Below are positions 53,827 through 63,989 of a stretch of 64,000 nucleotides of DNA, one piece after another; position 1 is the first letter of the stretch, and each line of letters opens with the position of its first letter. A program made the position numbers and the translations under genes. The notes beneath the pieces are model-generated. The model was not told where the DNA came from. It made no database searches and saw only the letters and a list, made by a program, of their open reading frames with translations. This DNA comes from Microglena sp. YARC (taxonomy: Eukaryota; Chlorophyta; Chlorophyceae; Chlamydomonadales; Chlamydomonadaceae): assembly GCA_022414725.1 (NCBI GenBank), contig CM039462.1, forward strand, positions 129,711,113-129,775,112, written 5' to 3'.

Positions 53827-56769
53827 ACACCACCACCACCCTCCCCCCCAAATCCCCAACAGCTCTCTGCCCTCCCCCCAATCTGCCACTCACAACCCAG
53901 TTACACATGGTCTCGTACTGTGACTCCCACTCCCAACTGCCCTCACCCTAATCCCCAACACGTCCCCGCCCTCCCCCAATCTGCCTCTTACAACACAATT
54001 ACCCATGGGACACATAAGGCTGCTCCAACTCCCAATCCCCACTGCCCTCGCCCAATTCCAACACCTCTCTGCCCCCTCCCAATCTGTCACTCACCACATA
54101 GTTACACATGGTCTCGTACTGCTGCTCCCACTCTTTCACACCATACTTGGCCACAATAACAAACAGCGTGGACAGATTTTCTGAGTCCACCATTTCAGTC
54201 GGCTTCACCATGGATGACACATCACGAACGGCAAGGGAGCCGCCAGTCTTTCGAGCTGCAGCACTCATTTGGCCTTTCAGAGTGTTGTACTCCGCCACCT
54301 TCACCTGTTGGTTGGTTTGGGTAGGATTAGCTTTGGGCTACCCCGGATGGGTGAATGGTTCAATGGTTGATCATTTCGCTGGACTGGAGAAAGTGCTGGG
54401 TTCGAATCACTACAGGTGCGCTGTAGTGTTCGCGGTCGCTGTCAACCGCCATGGTAGCACTGTCCAGGTAAAGTAGAAGCCCGTTCTCTAACACCATAAG
54501 ACTGAGTTCCCTTAATACCCACCCTACCAGGCGTTATCATTACTTTTCAGCTTTGAGCTAGATAAGGGTATTTTCGTCTTTTGAGCTGCAGCACTAATTT
54601 GACCCTCCAGGGTGTTGTACTTCGCCACCTTCACCTGTTGATTGGTTTGGGTTAGATTAGCTTTGGGTTTGAGTTAGATTAGCTTTGGGCTAGATAAGCT
54701 TTGGATTTGGGCTAGATCAGCTTTAGCTTGGGTTAGATTAGCTTGTACTTAGCCACCTTCACCTGTTGCTTGGTTTGGGTTAGATTAGCTTGCAGTCCCC
54801 CACCTTCACCTGTAGGGTGATTTGGGTTAGATAAGCTTTGGCCTGGGTTAGATTCACTTTGGGCTACATCAGTTCTAGTTTGGTTTGTTGGGGTGGGATG
54901 AGGTTTCATTCGTTGTGTTTGGACGAGGTTTGGTTTGGTTTGGAGGGGTTGGGGTGCGGTTGGGGCAGGGGTAGGGCGAGGTAGGGGTATTGGGTGGGGT
55001 ATCAGCGCAGTTGGCAGTGGCTAGCATGGAGGGAGGGTTGATCACAATCACAGCAACAATAGTGGTTCTGAATCAGATTGGTAAGCACGGCAAGGCTGTC
55101 AGCAGGTACAGGATGTCAGTTTGTACTTCAGTAGCAGATACAGGATGTCAGTTCGTACTTCAGTGGTAGACAGGATATCTGAAAAGTACAGAAGGCAGAC
55201 AACAATTATAAATCAGATTGGCATGCTCAATGAGGCTGCAAGCAGATAGAGGATGTCAGCTTGCATTTGAGGAGCAGACAGGATAAATGAAAAGGTTCAG
55301 TAGAGAGAAGACAAGTATAAATCAAATTGGCAAGCACAAAAGGGATGAAAGCAGGTAGAGGATGTCAGTTTGTACTTCAGTAGCAGGTCGAGGATGTCAT
55401 TTTGTCCTTCAGTAGCAGGTTGAGGATGTCAGTTTGTCCTTCAGTAGCAGGTAGAGGATGTCAGTTTGTACTTCAGTAGCAGGTAGAGGATGTCAGTTTG
55501 TACTTCAGTAGCAGGTAGAGGATGTCAGTTAGTGCTTCAGTAGCAGGTAGAGTGTCAGTTTGTACATCGGTAGCAGGTAGAGGGTGTCAGTTTGTGCTTC
55601 AGTTAGCAGGTAGAGGATGCCAGTTTGTACTTCAGTAGCAGACAGGATATCTGAAAAGGACAGGGAGCTTATCCTATTTTAGAGGGCGAGCTATTTGTTG
55701 ACCCAGGTCAGATGGACCTGTGAGTGCCGGGTGTACGAAGGCATGACTCCACTCTCTAGACCACATTTTATCTGCAAAACTAGGGGGTCTTTTTGAGTGT
55801 ATGCCCCTAGTTTTGCAGATAAGGTGCGGTCTAGGTCTGGGACATCTCTATATGAAGACGATGACGATTGACATGTTTTTCAGGTGGGCACCTGACAGTT
55901 TTCTGGGTAACTAAATAAGGTATATGCACCAAGCGAAATAGGACTGATGACCCCTTGACAGCATGAAGTAGCGGGCACATTTCGAGTCCAGGAGGGAGGC
56001 AGGAAAATATCCCCATCTTAATTGAGCCTTAAGTGGGTGTGAAGATAGTGAGCACAACCAGCCAATTAGCGACCTCCCCAGACCCCCTAAATTCCTCCCC
56101 CAGCATGAAAGTAGATACTGGAGGAGGCCAAGCCATAAATGATGACAGAAACTGACTGCAGAAGGCCAAGCCATAAATTAGTGAGATAGTGGGCAAAATC
56201 AGCCAATCAGTAACCCCATCCCCCAGTCCCCCTATTCCCATGCTGCCCTTACCTTGAGCTCATCTTCAATCCTCGCAATGATTTCTGTGATCTTCTCGAC
56301 TGTCTCCTTCAACGGCCTGCGACTTGGGAATTTGGCCTCCTCCCACTTAAATCGCCCCAAGTAAGCATCTGGTGGCAACCCTTCGACCTTCAACGCGCCA
56401 GGGGCTCCAGGTCCACCGAGCTCCCCGACTTGCCTCCTGATTTTAGCAACGATGGCCTCGACAGACTGGTTATTCTTCGCGAGGTCATCGGACAGTGCCA
56501 TCAGCGTATCCAGTGTGCCAATACGCAGCTCGGGGATTTCGAACTTGCTGGTTGTGCAAAGTCCAGATGTTTTCTCCTGCAGGACCTCCCATGTTGTGTC
56601 CCGCCTTTTGTTCAACTGAATGGGGGCACAGGAGCATACGATGCAGGGGGAATGATCAGAGAGAGCATCAGAAGCAGGGTTGCAATCGCGAAATGGACCA
56701 AATTCCATCCGATGGAATCGCTGGCCGGTCGAAACCTACCAAGGGCAAACTGACAAGCCAATATGGCAT
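47108..56769 (-). CDS. VHA-C: V-type proton ATPase subunit C
   Basis: Seven coding exons, 370 residues: 56769-56740 (MPYWLVSLPL), 56615-56253, 54304-54095, 53241-53125, 52144-52019, 49764-49608 and 47217-47108. Every intron is GT-AG; all are phase 0 except the last (phase 1), and the joined frame is open throughout. Family landmarks run in order: FEIPELRIGTLD, SLAVRDVSSMVKP, NYVVPRSSK, DNDYAL, KGFQVRE, AFAAWMHLNAVR, FVESILRYGLPP, SYWKDDG and HSYVSLTINIEV. Plant VHA-C (DET3) is about 375 residues. The subunit clamps the peripheral stalks to the V1 head of the vacuolar proton pump and takes part in reversible V1-V0 assembly. The introns are 124, 1948, 853, 980, 2254 and 2390 bp, and the last five are packed with tandem arrays, mostly copies of the gene's own exon edges. 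Confidence 0.96.
47225..47870. repeat. Minisatellite next to the last V-ATPase exon
   Basis: A 25-bp monomer (GTAGCAGGAG.GCATGAAAGAG) in three variants forms a 75-bp higher-order unit repeated about six times. It starts within 10-20 bases of the 3' splice site at 47217 and on the minus strand is pyrimidine-rich (CTCCTGCTACAACCTCTTTC), so it may have expanded from, and still supply, the polypyrimidine tract of intron 6. Confidence 0.85.
48000..49560 (-). repeat. Donor-edge array of V-ATPase exon 6, ten copies
   Basis: Ten units of about 150-180 bp each hold the last about 95 bases of exon 6 (GLPPAYQAALIKPADKAD, then AKLRAALDKAFSDG) with the 5' splice site G|GTAGGTTG. Copies start near 48010, 48174, 48335, 48516, 48680, 48838, 48986, 49148, 49300 and 49449. 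C-runs (up to 37 bases) and CA repeats fill the spacers. The copies lack the upstream part of the exon and any clear 3' splice site. Nearly all substitutions leave the reading frame open. Confidence 0.95.
49880..50175. repeat. (CTG/TTG)n trinucleotide tract in intron 5
   Basis: About 290 bases of interrupted GTT/GCT triplets. Poly-Leu and poly-Ala/Thr ORFs here are artefacts. Confidence 0.9.
50345..50600 (-). repeat. SINE-like dispersed element, interrupted by a MITE
   Basis: Related to 40495-40640 through AGGCGTGAGGTTGAG.AGG and GCTTTGGGGCCAACCACCAA. A foldback element sits inside it at 50412-50534. Its end with the (AAATA)n-type tail is what has been amplified in the neighbouring 51-bp minisatellite. 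Confidence 0.5.
50412..50534. mobile_element. Foldback MITE with telomere-like loop
   Basis: Two 39-base arms (50414-50452 and 50493-50531) are complementary with two mismatches; the arm begins GGGGGAAGCTACCCTCCAG. The 40-base loop contains CCCTAAACCCTAAACCC. The element is flanked by perfect 11-base direct repeats CATCCCCTTGG (50401-50411 and 50535-50545), a target duplication in the 9-11 bp range typical of Mutator-like elements. Confidence 0.75.
50546..51175. repeat. 51-bp minisatellite, about twelve copies
   Basis: The unit is GGGGCCAACCACCAACAAAT, AAATATACAATGTATTGCTG, TGCCTTGCTTT. Copies are almost identical (one has an extra G, two have single changes). Because 51 is a multiple of 3, long ORFs appear in several frames; they are artefacts. 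It lies in V-ATPase intron 5. Confidence 0.97.
51226..51955 (-). repeat. Donor-edge array of V-ATPase exon 5, nine copies
   Basis: Nine copies of the last about 25-30 bases of exon 5 with its 5' splice site: on the minus strand GGTGCAAGGTCTCTTATGGAG and then AG|GTGAGAATAG. They lie near 51232, 51330, 51428, 51490, 51610, 51700, 51757, 51846 and 51916; the real site is at 52019. The spacers are CCAAACCTAACC-rich. Confidence 0.9.
52250..52705 (-). repeat. Acceptor-edge array of V-ATPase exon 5, four copies
   Basis: Copies near 52280, 52413, 52562 and 52688 of the minus-strand 3' splice site GGCGTGGCCCCAG| and the exon start (GTGTGCGAATATTCCAGTGA). The real acceptor is at 52145. On the plus strand the units are separated by G-runs up to 35 bases. 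Confidence 0.92.
52780..53080. other. Inserted sequence in V-ATPase intron 4
   Basis: Unlike the exon-edge units around it, this block has ordinary complexity and an A/T-rich middle. GGGAGCTGC.TAGAAGCTGCT at 53043 recurs at 57970, so it is probably part of a dispersed repeat. No coding sequence. Confidence 0.4.
53300..54020 (-). repeat. Donor-edge array of V-ATPase exon 3, eight copies
   Basis: Eight copies of the last about 30 bases of exon 3 with its 5' splice site: on the minus strand CATGTGTAACTATGTG|GTGAGTGACAG and variants. They lie near 53312, 53413, 53487, 53585, 53683, 53746, 53880 and 53974; the real site is at 54095. Spacers are C-rich (plus strand), with one C/CA run at 53797-53830. 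Confidence 0.93.
54336..54545 (+). mobile_element. tRNA-derived SINE in V-ATPase intron 2
   Basis: An A-box-like TGAATGGTTCAATGG (about 54351) and a B box GGTTCGAATC (54400) are spaced as in a tRNA, followed by an unrelated tail that recurs at 15595-15725. It is antisense to the gene and splits the acceptor-edge copies of exon 3 from the real exon. Confidence 0.6.
54575..54835 (-). repeat. Acceptor-edge copies of V-ATPase exon 3, three copies
   Basis: The first copy (54575-54650) keeps about 60 exon bases (TTTGAGCTGCAGCACTAATT on the plus strand) and the acceptor CAACAG|. Two shorter copies follow near 54750 and 54800. Between them is a GATTAGCTTTGGGTT minisatellite (54545-54880). Confidence 0.85.
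55120..55660. repeat. 32-bp minisatellite in V-ATPase intron 2
   Basis: GTAGAGGATGTCAGTTTGTACTTCAGTAGCAG repeated about nine times at 55360-55650, with more diverged copies from 55120. Confidence 0.9.
55756..55834. repeat. 31-bp-arm hairpin in V-ATPase intron 2
   Basis: Arms 55756-55786 and 55804-55834 are complementary with three mismatches around a 17-base loop; the perfect part is TATCTGCAAAACTAGGGG. It could be a small foldback element or a transcribed hairpin. No target duplication is obvious. Confidence 0.75.
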
Positions 56770-57117
56770 CCTGGCTATTTGCTACAAACTGGCACTCGCG
56801 CGATGAGCAGAACGACGTGATAGATGCCTTGCATCACAAAGAGAGAGAGACGTACCGGATACAGTTGCGGTACGGTTACATAACTGACCGGTAAATTGAA
56901 GCTCCCGGCCGGATACACAGCACCTTCATACCGACGCAAGAAGCTGTTGGGTACCCGGCGTTGGGACTAATTGGCCAAATTAACCATCATGGTAGTGCAT
57001 ATGTGCTACGCCTGAGAGAAATGGTGACCTTCAGACCTATCTACCAGGGATCTAACATACATACACTGGCCTGTCTGGGTGAGACATTGAATAATAGACT
57101 ATCAATTCATAAACAGA
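56770..57117. other. Upstream region of the V-ATPase gene
   Basis: This should contain the promoter and 5' untranslated region on the minus strand. It includes GAGAGAGAGACG at about 56840. I see no clear TATA box at a useful distance and no gene. Confidence 0.35.
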
Positions 57118-57265
57118 AGAAAGGGACTTGCCCAGCCGTGACAGGAAGGGCTAAAAGAGGAAATGCAATGCTGAACAGAACCCCTAAACAATAGTTTATC
57201 GACGGGGGCCCTGAGTTCGTGCTACAGTGATGATTCTACAATATAATTAAACCATCATCTCATTG
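57118..57265. repeat. Dispersed repeat, partner at 18036-18185
   Basis: Same orientation and order of motifs as the 18-kb copy (GGGACTTGCCCA, GGGCTAAAA, GGGGGCCCTG, CTACAGTGATG). Ends in an AT-rich stretch. Confidence 0.6.
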
Positions 57266-57619
57266 GGATGATAATTTAACTGTGCAATTCCCATCGCATT
57301 TTTGGAATACAATGTATTAGGTCTATCTCAAAGGACTTAAGATTCACGACCAGCTTCATACTGGAATCGGTATCAACAAATTCAGGTTCAATTGAGACCG
57401 GACATCCTGCCTTCTTTCCAGATGTATAACAAGATGAGGCTGGCCGTTCTCTACAGCCATAAGACGGGTCTCCCTCCATACAATCATACATTCATACCAC
57501 GCCCCACCAGGTGTTCCTCGTTCCTTTTTAACATGATGAGGATTTATGAGACACCCCCACAACCCTTTAAAACAATGAACGAGCGTACAACTATAGGGAA
57601 GCAAGAAAGCGGGAGGGGT

Positions 57620-58330
57620 AACAAGCAGGGTTACTCAGGACGCTGCGTCCTCAATCTCAGGCAAAACGTCGAATGGTCCGTTGCGTCGCAGGATGCACCG
57701 TGGGGAGGGTATGTTGACCAGAAGGAAGGGTCCGTTGCGTCACAGGACGCAGGCTATTCAATTGGTTGCGTCTCAGGCAGCAGAGCTGGGGGTCCTCCAG
57801 GAGTACCCTGGTACCAACCTTAGCTTTTATTTTCAGCTACGAGCAGCAGCTCTCCTGGCTTGCTCCCAAACCAATCCTGCAGCTGCATACCGGTAGTGCA
57901 CCTTGAATCTGCCTTAATCAGCTGTCCAGGAATGCTGAAATATTTTCGTGTAGTAAACTTGCTAGTTCGGGGAGCTGCTTAGAAGCTGCTCGGAAAAGCC
58001 GAAAATAAAATCCTTGGTGCCAAGGCAGGACAACCCGAGCACCCAGGCCTACAAACACACGGGAGGGGGGCGAAAAAAGGTGACTAAATATAGCCAAGGG
58101 AACCCGCTAAGAACAATTTAAGATGCAGCGATAGGACCCCCTTAAGGAAATGTGCAGAAGTTGAACCAGTACAACCTCCCTTGCACAAAAGGACAAGAGC
58201 AGGGTTGTTCAGGATGACCCCCCAGCTCTGCGTCCATAGACGCAACACGATTTACAGCCTGCATCCTGGGAGGGAACCGAGCCGGAACCGACCCATAACC
58301 GAGCCTTAACCTGCATCCTGCGACACAACT
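57620..58330. repeat. GACGC-palindrome repeats and retroelement fragments
   Basis: CAGGGTTACTCAGGACGCTGCGTCC at 57625, two GTCCGTTGCGTC.CAGGA.GCA modules at 57678 and 57730, and a diverged copy of 59700-59860 at 58020-58210 followed by CAGGGTTGTTCAGGATG. The same palindromic module occurs at 17890-17935 and 58812-58845. No protein-coding gene seen. Confidence 0.5.
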
Positions 58331-58651
58331 ATCAGCATGTATAGCGGTGCTCTCACGCGTTTTATGACTTGGTGACTACTTATGTACTCCCTTAGAACTA
58401 TCGGCTCTCCTGAGCCAGCTTCCCGTGGGACTGAGTCATCTTGAGATGACTCAGTGGCAGCTTCCTGTCACCTACGTCTCCGGTCTGATCTGTACCCTGT
58501 TAGGTTCCTGTCTACCGCCTCCTTTCACCACAGGTGCCCCTTTATGGGTCTCCTGTGTCTGTAACGTTATCCTTGTCTCCGTGTATAGATTGGTGCGTCT
58601 GTTCCGCTGCTTTAATCTACTGTCCACTCTACCGGAGTGATTTCAAGCTGA
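58330..58651 (+). repeat. Copia-like LTR, partner of 2132-2490
   Basis: Inverted relative to the 2-kb copy. It is followed at 58652 by GGTTACTGGGCTC, the candidate primer-binding site. A 55-bp segment ending at the LTR edge (CCGCTGCTTTAATCTACTGT through AGCTGATA) is duplicated at 58712-58766. No coding interior remains. Confidence 0.55.
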
Positions 58652-58799
58652 TAGGTTACTGGGCTCCTCATCACTACCACTGCTTTGATAATGCAACTGC
58701 CGCGAGGGCCTCCTGCCGCTGCTTTAATCTACTGTCCACTCTACCGGAGTGATTTCAAGCTGATAACAACCAACCCGCTGAAGCGGCATCTTGCAATGG

Positions 58800-59450
58800 A
58801 CCCTTCATTCGACGTTGCGTCTGCAACGCAGGGCGCAGCGTCCTTCCCCCCCTATTGTTTTAGTCGTGAAAGGACGCTCACCTCAGGAGGTGGGTCTCCC
58901 GATACAAACCAGCGACACCGAGGATTCAATTCGAATGGCGTTGCCACTCCTACAATATAGCAGGTGGCGCACTTAGGGTCGATGGGAGGTGTCCTGGACG
59001 ACCCTGTGCCAGATTGCCAAGTGCAGGAGATATACCTAGGTCACCACATGGAGTAATAATATCGAAAAGGGTGAGTGGAGAGAGAGGTGTACGTTACATA
59101 AACTGAGCCAAACAGTGCCGAGACAGGACAGCAGCACAACCTGCCTACTACTGCTATCCTATTTTATAACAAGGTGAGGTTTTTTAGCACCCTATAATCT
59201 TGAAAACAAACAAGGCGCATAAACGCCATGAAAGCAAGCAAATATGAAAACACAAGCAAGCAAACATGACGAAAGGAATAAATATTACAAGGGGCTCTTG
59301 AACCTCGTGGCAGCAACACAATGCCGTCATATTGGTGGACGCGAGAAACCTGGGGCAAAACATGACTGGGGCAAAAAACTGGGCGGGAGAGAGAGGGAAC
59401 GTTACATAAACTAAGTAGAACAATGCGAGAAAGAGGGTATTGTTACATAC
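58800..59450. other. Retroelement debris, no gene identified
   Basis: Includes the GACGCAGCGTCC module at 58830 and a copy of the LINE 3' end at about 59085-59210 (TACATAAACTGAGC, GGACAGCAGCACAACCTGCC, TTTTATAACA). GTTACATAAACT recurs at 59093, 59400 and 59472. Confidence 0.45.
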
Positions 59451-59459
59451 TCAGCGAGA

Positions 59460-62400
59460 GAGAGGGTTCGTTACATAAACTCAGCAAATCACTGCCGAGA
59501 CTGGACAGCAGCACAGCCTGCCGACCATCCAATTTTATAACACGGAAGCACGAGGGTTTTGAAGGCACCCCCACAAACCTGAAAACAAACTAGGTCAAGT
59601 CCCCAAAAAGGAAACAAACTAGAGGCGTAAAGGAGAGCGGAAAGGGGAGGGATGCCCAAGTAAGCAATCCAGAACACCAAGCCCACCAACCACAAGAGAG
59701 GAAGGCCAAACTAAAAGAACTAAATACCACCCAAGGGCATGCGCTATGATCACCTTAATATGCAGCGATAATGCCCTCAAAGGAAGAAAGCACAAGACAA
59801 CCCGACACAGCCAACTTGCAGAAAAGGACCGGAGTGTCAAGGATGATAACCATAGACACCCCATGAAGGAAAGGGGGAGGCCAGCCGAAAACAGAGAGGC
59901 CCAGAAACCAATCTAGCAAGACTCAGAAAGCAGGCACACATGTTAGGGGCAAGAGAATCCACCACACTTGGTAAAACCTGCCCAGCCCGGACACCAGAAG
60001 CCACAAACAAGAGCTATTACTAGAGAAACGAAACCAACAATCTAAGCACAGCCAGCGAGAAAGGGAGGCGAAAAGGAGAAGGGAGGGGTTAGGGTTTAGG
60101 GTCCAGGGTGGAAACTGGTAATCCTAAACCCCAAACCCAAACCCGAAAACTGCGGGCATGAAGGGCCAAACCAAAGAACTATACAAAAGGGTGTCCTGTG
60201 ACGTACGGAACCCGAGAGCGAACTAATGCTAGGCACCCAAGAAAGAGGAGCTGAAAAGAGGAGCGGAAAGAGGCAAGCAAGCAGGCGCGTGCAATGAAAA
60301 ACTAGCAAAAAGGTATCAGCTAATCGTAAGACCACTCTTCTGGCAAAATCAGTTGGCTACCTAACCGGTGCGTGTGAGAAGGGGAGGGTACCAGTGGAAC
60401 CATGGGGAGAACAGGAGTGAAGAGCGTAGATGGTGAAGGTGGGATGGGGGGAGGAGAAAGGGGAGGATAGTGGATGAGGGAAGCATCTTCATGCGGAAAA
60501 GTTTGAAGGGGAGAACCCATATTGACCCTGGCTCCCCCATGACTAATGAAGGGGTGAGAAGAGTCCACAGTGTCCTCCCAATCATCCGGGGGTGCCCCAA
60601 TGGCTACAAAGTCAGCGATGCGGGCCCAAAAATCAGTCACAGCAAGGGCCCCAGCCCGGACAGAGATAGGGCGGGATGCCACCTCGTGCGGATTAGTTAG
60701 TCCCCACACCTCATAGAGAGTGCGTTGACCTTGGTTAAGAAGAGCCTGATTAGAGGCTGCATAGTGCAACCTCCACGCTTGCAGTCGACCATGATCCATG
60801 GCTGACAGAGCAGCAAGGCAGACAACACCCCACACCTCCAGATTAAGAGTCGAAGAAGGGCGGGGGTAGCACAACCAGAGGCTGGCCCGTTGGAGGGGGA
60901 CAGTGGTAGAGGCAAGCAGGGTGGTCTGAATAGCATCTCGAACCGCCACAGCCACGGGACAAGTCCAAAAACTGTGCATACGAGCATCTGAGTCTGGAGG
61001 CGCATCAGGGCAACATGGGCAACGAAACTGTACCCTGGATGATGCTCCACGGACCCCATCAGCTGCAAGACGCCACATGATTTCCTTCTGTTGGTTTTCC
61101 CAAGGAAAGGACCAGAGAGCAGACAAAACGCCGAGCAAACATCCGGGTACATCCTGTCACATACCGGGGATTGTGGGGTGGGCCCATTGCTAGACCCACA
61201 TACACAGCCCTTGCCTCTGCTTGAAGCCGTCCTGTGGCGCTATTCAGTAAAGAAGTCCCAAGTTTGACCTTGAACTTACCCAGCGTAGCTGGGGGACCAA
61301 GTTGAAGAGGAGGGGAAAAGGGGGAACAGGGAAGGATCCATCCCAGCCGGGACACGAGGAGGCGCATGAGGGAAACAGGTGGGGGGGCTGGCGGAGTTTC
61401 CAGGAGCCAGGGGGCAGACAGGAGTGAAAGAGAAGGAGAGGGGAGGGGGGAAGAAGGACCAGGGGGGGAGAAAGCGGAGGGGCAAGGGAGGACAGCCACC
61501 CTTGAGGAATAGAAGAAAGCAGGGAGGTCAGCAAAAGTGACACATTGTGGGGATCGCCGACAACATTGAGCATGCCAAAGGGCATGGTGGACAGCCCAAC
61601 ACGGCCCAGTTCAGGGTGCCACACAGAAGTGGAGCAGTATTGACGACGCTGGTCACCCGTCCAGTGTTGACGAGTGCACTCTGCTAAGGCGTCCGAAAGG
61701 GAGGAGGAGATACGTACCGCATCTGCGACACAGACCAATGAGGGGATCTGCATGAGCCGATAAAACACATCATCCAAGAAAGTGCCATAGGAGACACAAG
61801 GAGGGGCGTTGAGTACAGCACTTGGGGTAGATGGTAACGGGGCGGTCAGAAAAGGGTTTCCCCAAAGCGGTGCTTGGTGACACCATGGACCCAGCTTCAA
61901 CGGCCTGTAAGTGACATCCCGTAGAGGACCAGCGGTGGTGGAGATGGCAGCAAATCCCATGGCCATACGGCGCAGCGGGCCATGAGGTAACCCTTGGGCA
62001 CCCGCTGATGTCTTGAAGTGGGTAGTGTCCCTAGAAGCATGTAGGAACGCTAGCGCCGGAGGCTGGGAGGCCATGGACTGAGGCATGAGATGAAGGAGAA
62101 GCTCTTGGGCTACAAGAAGCCACAAAGGCGACCATGGCTGGAGCCCTCTCGCAAGACCTCGGAAAAGGTGAACTCCCCACATAGCATGTCGGCTGGTAAT
62201 ATGGTGCTGCCAGGGCATGACACCAAGACCTCCTTGGCATGGGGAGCCTGTGAGAAGGGCAGAGGGAACTCCTGGAAGAACCCGAGCCTTATCAGCAGGT
62301 CCCAAACCTCTATCCACCAGCTTGGTGGTAAGGCATTGTAGGTCATTGACCACCTCTTGAGGAATGCCACCAAACTCAGCATGGTAAAGTAAGGTGCTAA

Positions 62401-63989
62401 GGCCATACGAAGACGAAGAGAAGCCCCGGCCGAAAGATGAGAGGGGCAGCTTGGCTAAGCGCGAGAAGCAGCGTTCGACGTGGGCAAGCCGTTCTGACCA
62501 TTGAGGGGTCATCGGGGGGCAAGTGGGAGATCCATTTGTGAACGAGACCCCAAAGTGGTGGCTTCTGCAACCACTGGGAAGCCCAGAATCTGGACTGGGA
62601 GAGGGAGGGGATGAGGAACGCCAATAGGAAGCAACTTGCTCTTGAGATGATTGAGGTACAGCCCTGATGCCTGACCAAAGAAGGTAAGGCAGGTTAGGAA
62701 AGCCTGCAACTGTGCTGGGTCCAGGGAACGCAGCAGGACAATAGTATCATCCGCATATTTGCAGCCCGTACAAGGAGATCCAGGTTTAATATCCATTCCG
62801 ATATTCTTGTGGAGCAACCAGTGTTGGAGTGCTTGCATGGCAAAGAGAAAGAGGAGAGGTGACAGTGGATCCCCTTGTCGGACACCGGCCAAGAACTCAA
62901 AAGCTCGCAACCGGAACCCATTAACCATAGCTCGGGTGGCTGTAGAGGATAGGAGAAGGCGAACCCACGTAAGGAAACCACCGCCAAGGCCAGCAACCTC
63001 TAGGCATTGGAAAAGGAAGGCACGGTCCAGGGTGTTATATGCCTTCCGGAAGTCCAGACAGGCCAACACCCCAGATTTATTCTGCGCTTTGAGCAACTCA
63101 GGGAGAAGTTGAAGAAATAAGATAGCATCCCCAATCTGCCGACACGGCAGAAAGGCGGATTGCTCTGGGGAAATGATCCAATTCATGACCGGGCCCAGCC
63201 TGTTGGCTAGAACCTTTGCCAAAATACGGTAGTCTGTATTCACAAGGGTAATAGGTCGGTAATTACCAGCATCCAGTTTATCACCCCCTTTCCCGAGGAT
63301 GATGAGCGAGCCCTCCAGAAACTCAGGAGGAAGGAGTCCTTTTGTACCCATGGCAGAGTACAGCCGACAGAGCAGAGGGGTGAAGGAATCCGCAAAGGTA
63401 CGATAGAGCTCGATCGGGATGCCATCAAGTCCAGGCGACTTGCCTGGGGGAGACCGACGAATGACTATGCGACATTCACCTGGTCGAACCGTCAAAGAGC
63501 CAACCTCATCTGCCAAAGATGGAGGAAGACTAGAGGATGCGTGGCGATGAGCTGCCATGACTTCCTCCTGGGCAGCAGGATAGGCAGAGGGGGGTACAGA
63601 GGAGACAGAAGCCCAGTAAGCGCCCACCACATTTGGGATGGATGGTCCAGTCACAAGCCCCCCACTGGGGGCCCTGAGGGAGGGCACCAACCGCGACCCA
63701 GGAGGTGGCCGCTCAAGTTTTGTTAGCAGAGGGCAAGGTCGCTCTTGTGCATGAAGCCAATCCCGTCGTGCTGTTTCAGCTGAGGACACAGCTGCTCCAT
63801 GCCGTGCCAGAAAAAGGGTCTGTCTATGAGTTATCACTTGTGGCAAGGCAGACGCGTTGCCATCCTCAACCAAAGAAATGGAGGTGGCCAAGTTTATTTT
63901 TGCTAATGAGACCTCCGCTGAAGAGGATTGGTAGCGGGCTGCAGTCAGCCGATTCAAAGAACTTGCTTTACCTGCCACTTGGGTTTTGA
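59460..63989 (-). mobile_element. LINE (non-LTR retrotransposon), 5' part outside the window
   Basis: ORF2-type sequence (63989-60320) is followed on the minus strand by about 850 bp of 3' untranslated region ending GAGTTTATGTAACGAACCC near 59462. Truncated copies of this 3' end occur at 17395-17890 and 59085-59210. Frame changes make the copy defective as assembled. TTAGGGTTTAGGG at 60091 in the untranslated region is a short telomere-like motif. No endonuclease domain is within the window. Confidence 0.85.
60320..63978 (-). pseudogene. LINE ORF2: reverse transcriptase and zf-RVT region
   Basis: RT blocks lie in order: SPGLDGIPIELY, NYRPITLVNTDYRILAKVLA, EQSAFLPCRQI, CLDFRKAYNTLDR, GVRQGDPLSPLLF, the catalytic KYADDTIVLL and GLYLNHLKSKLL (63.5-62.6 kb). 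A one-base change near 62555 moves the frame to the thumb segment (62512-61244: HVERCFSRLAKLPLSSFGR). A short piece is in a third frame (61300-61130: LGTSLLNSATGRLQAEARAV). The C-terminal zinc region FRCPCCPDAPPDSD...HSFWTCP follows at about 61020, ending EEWSYD at 60320. This zf-RVT end is typical of plant and green algal L1-type elements. Confidence 0.88.
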
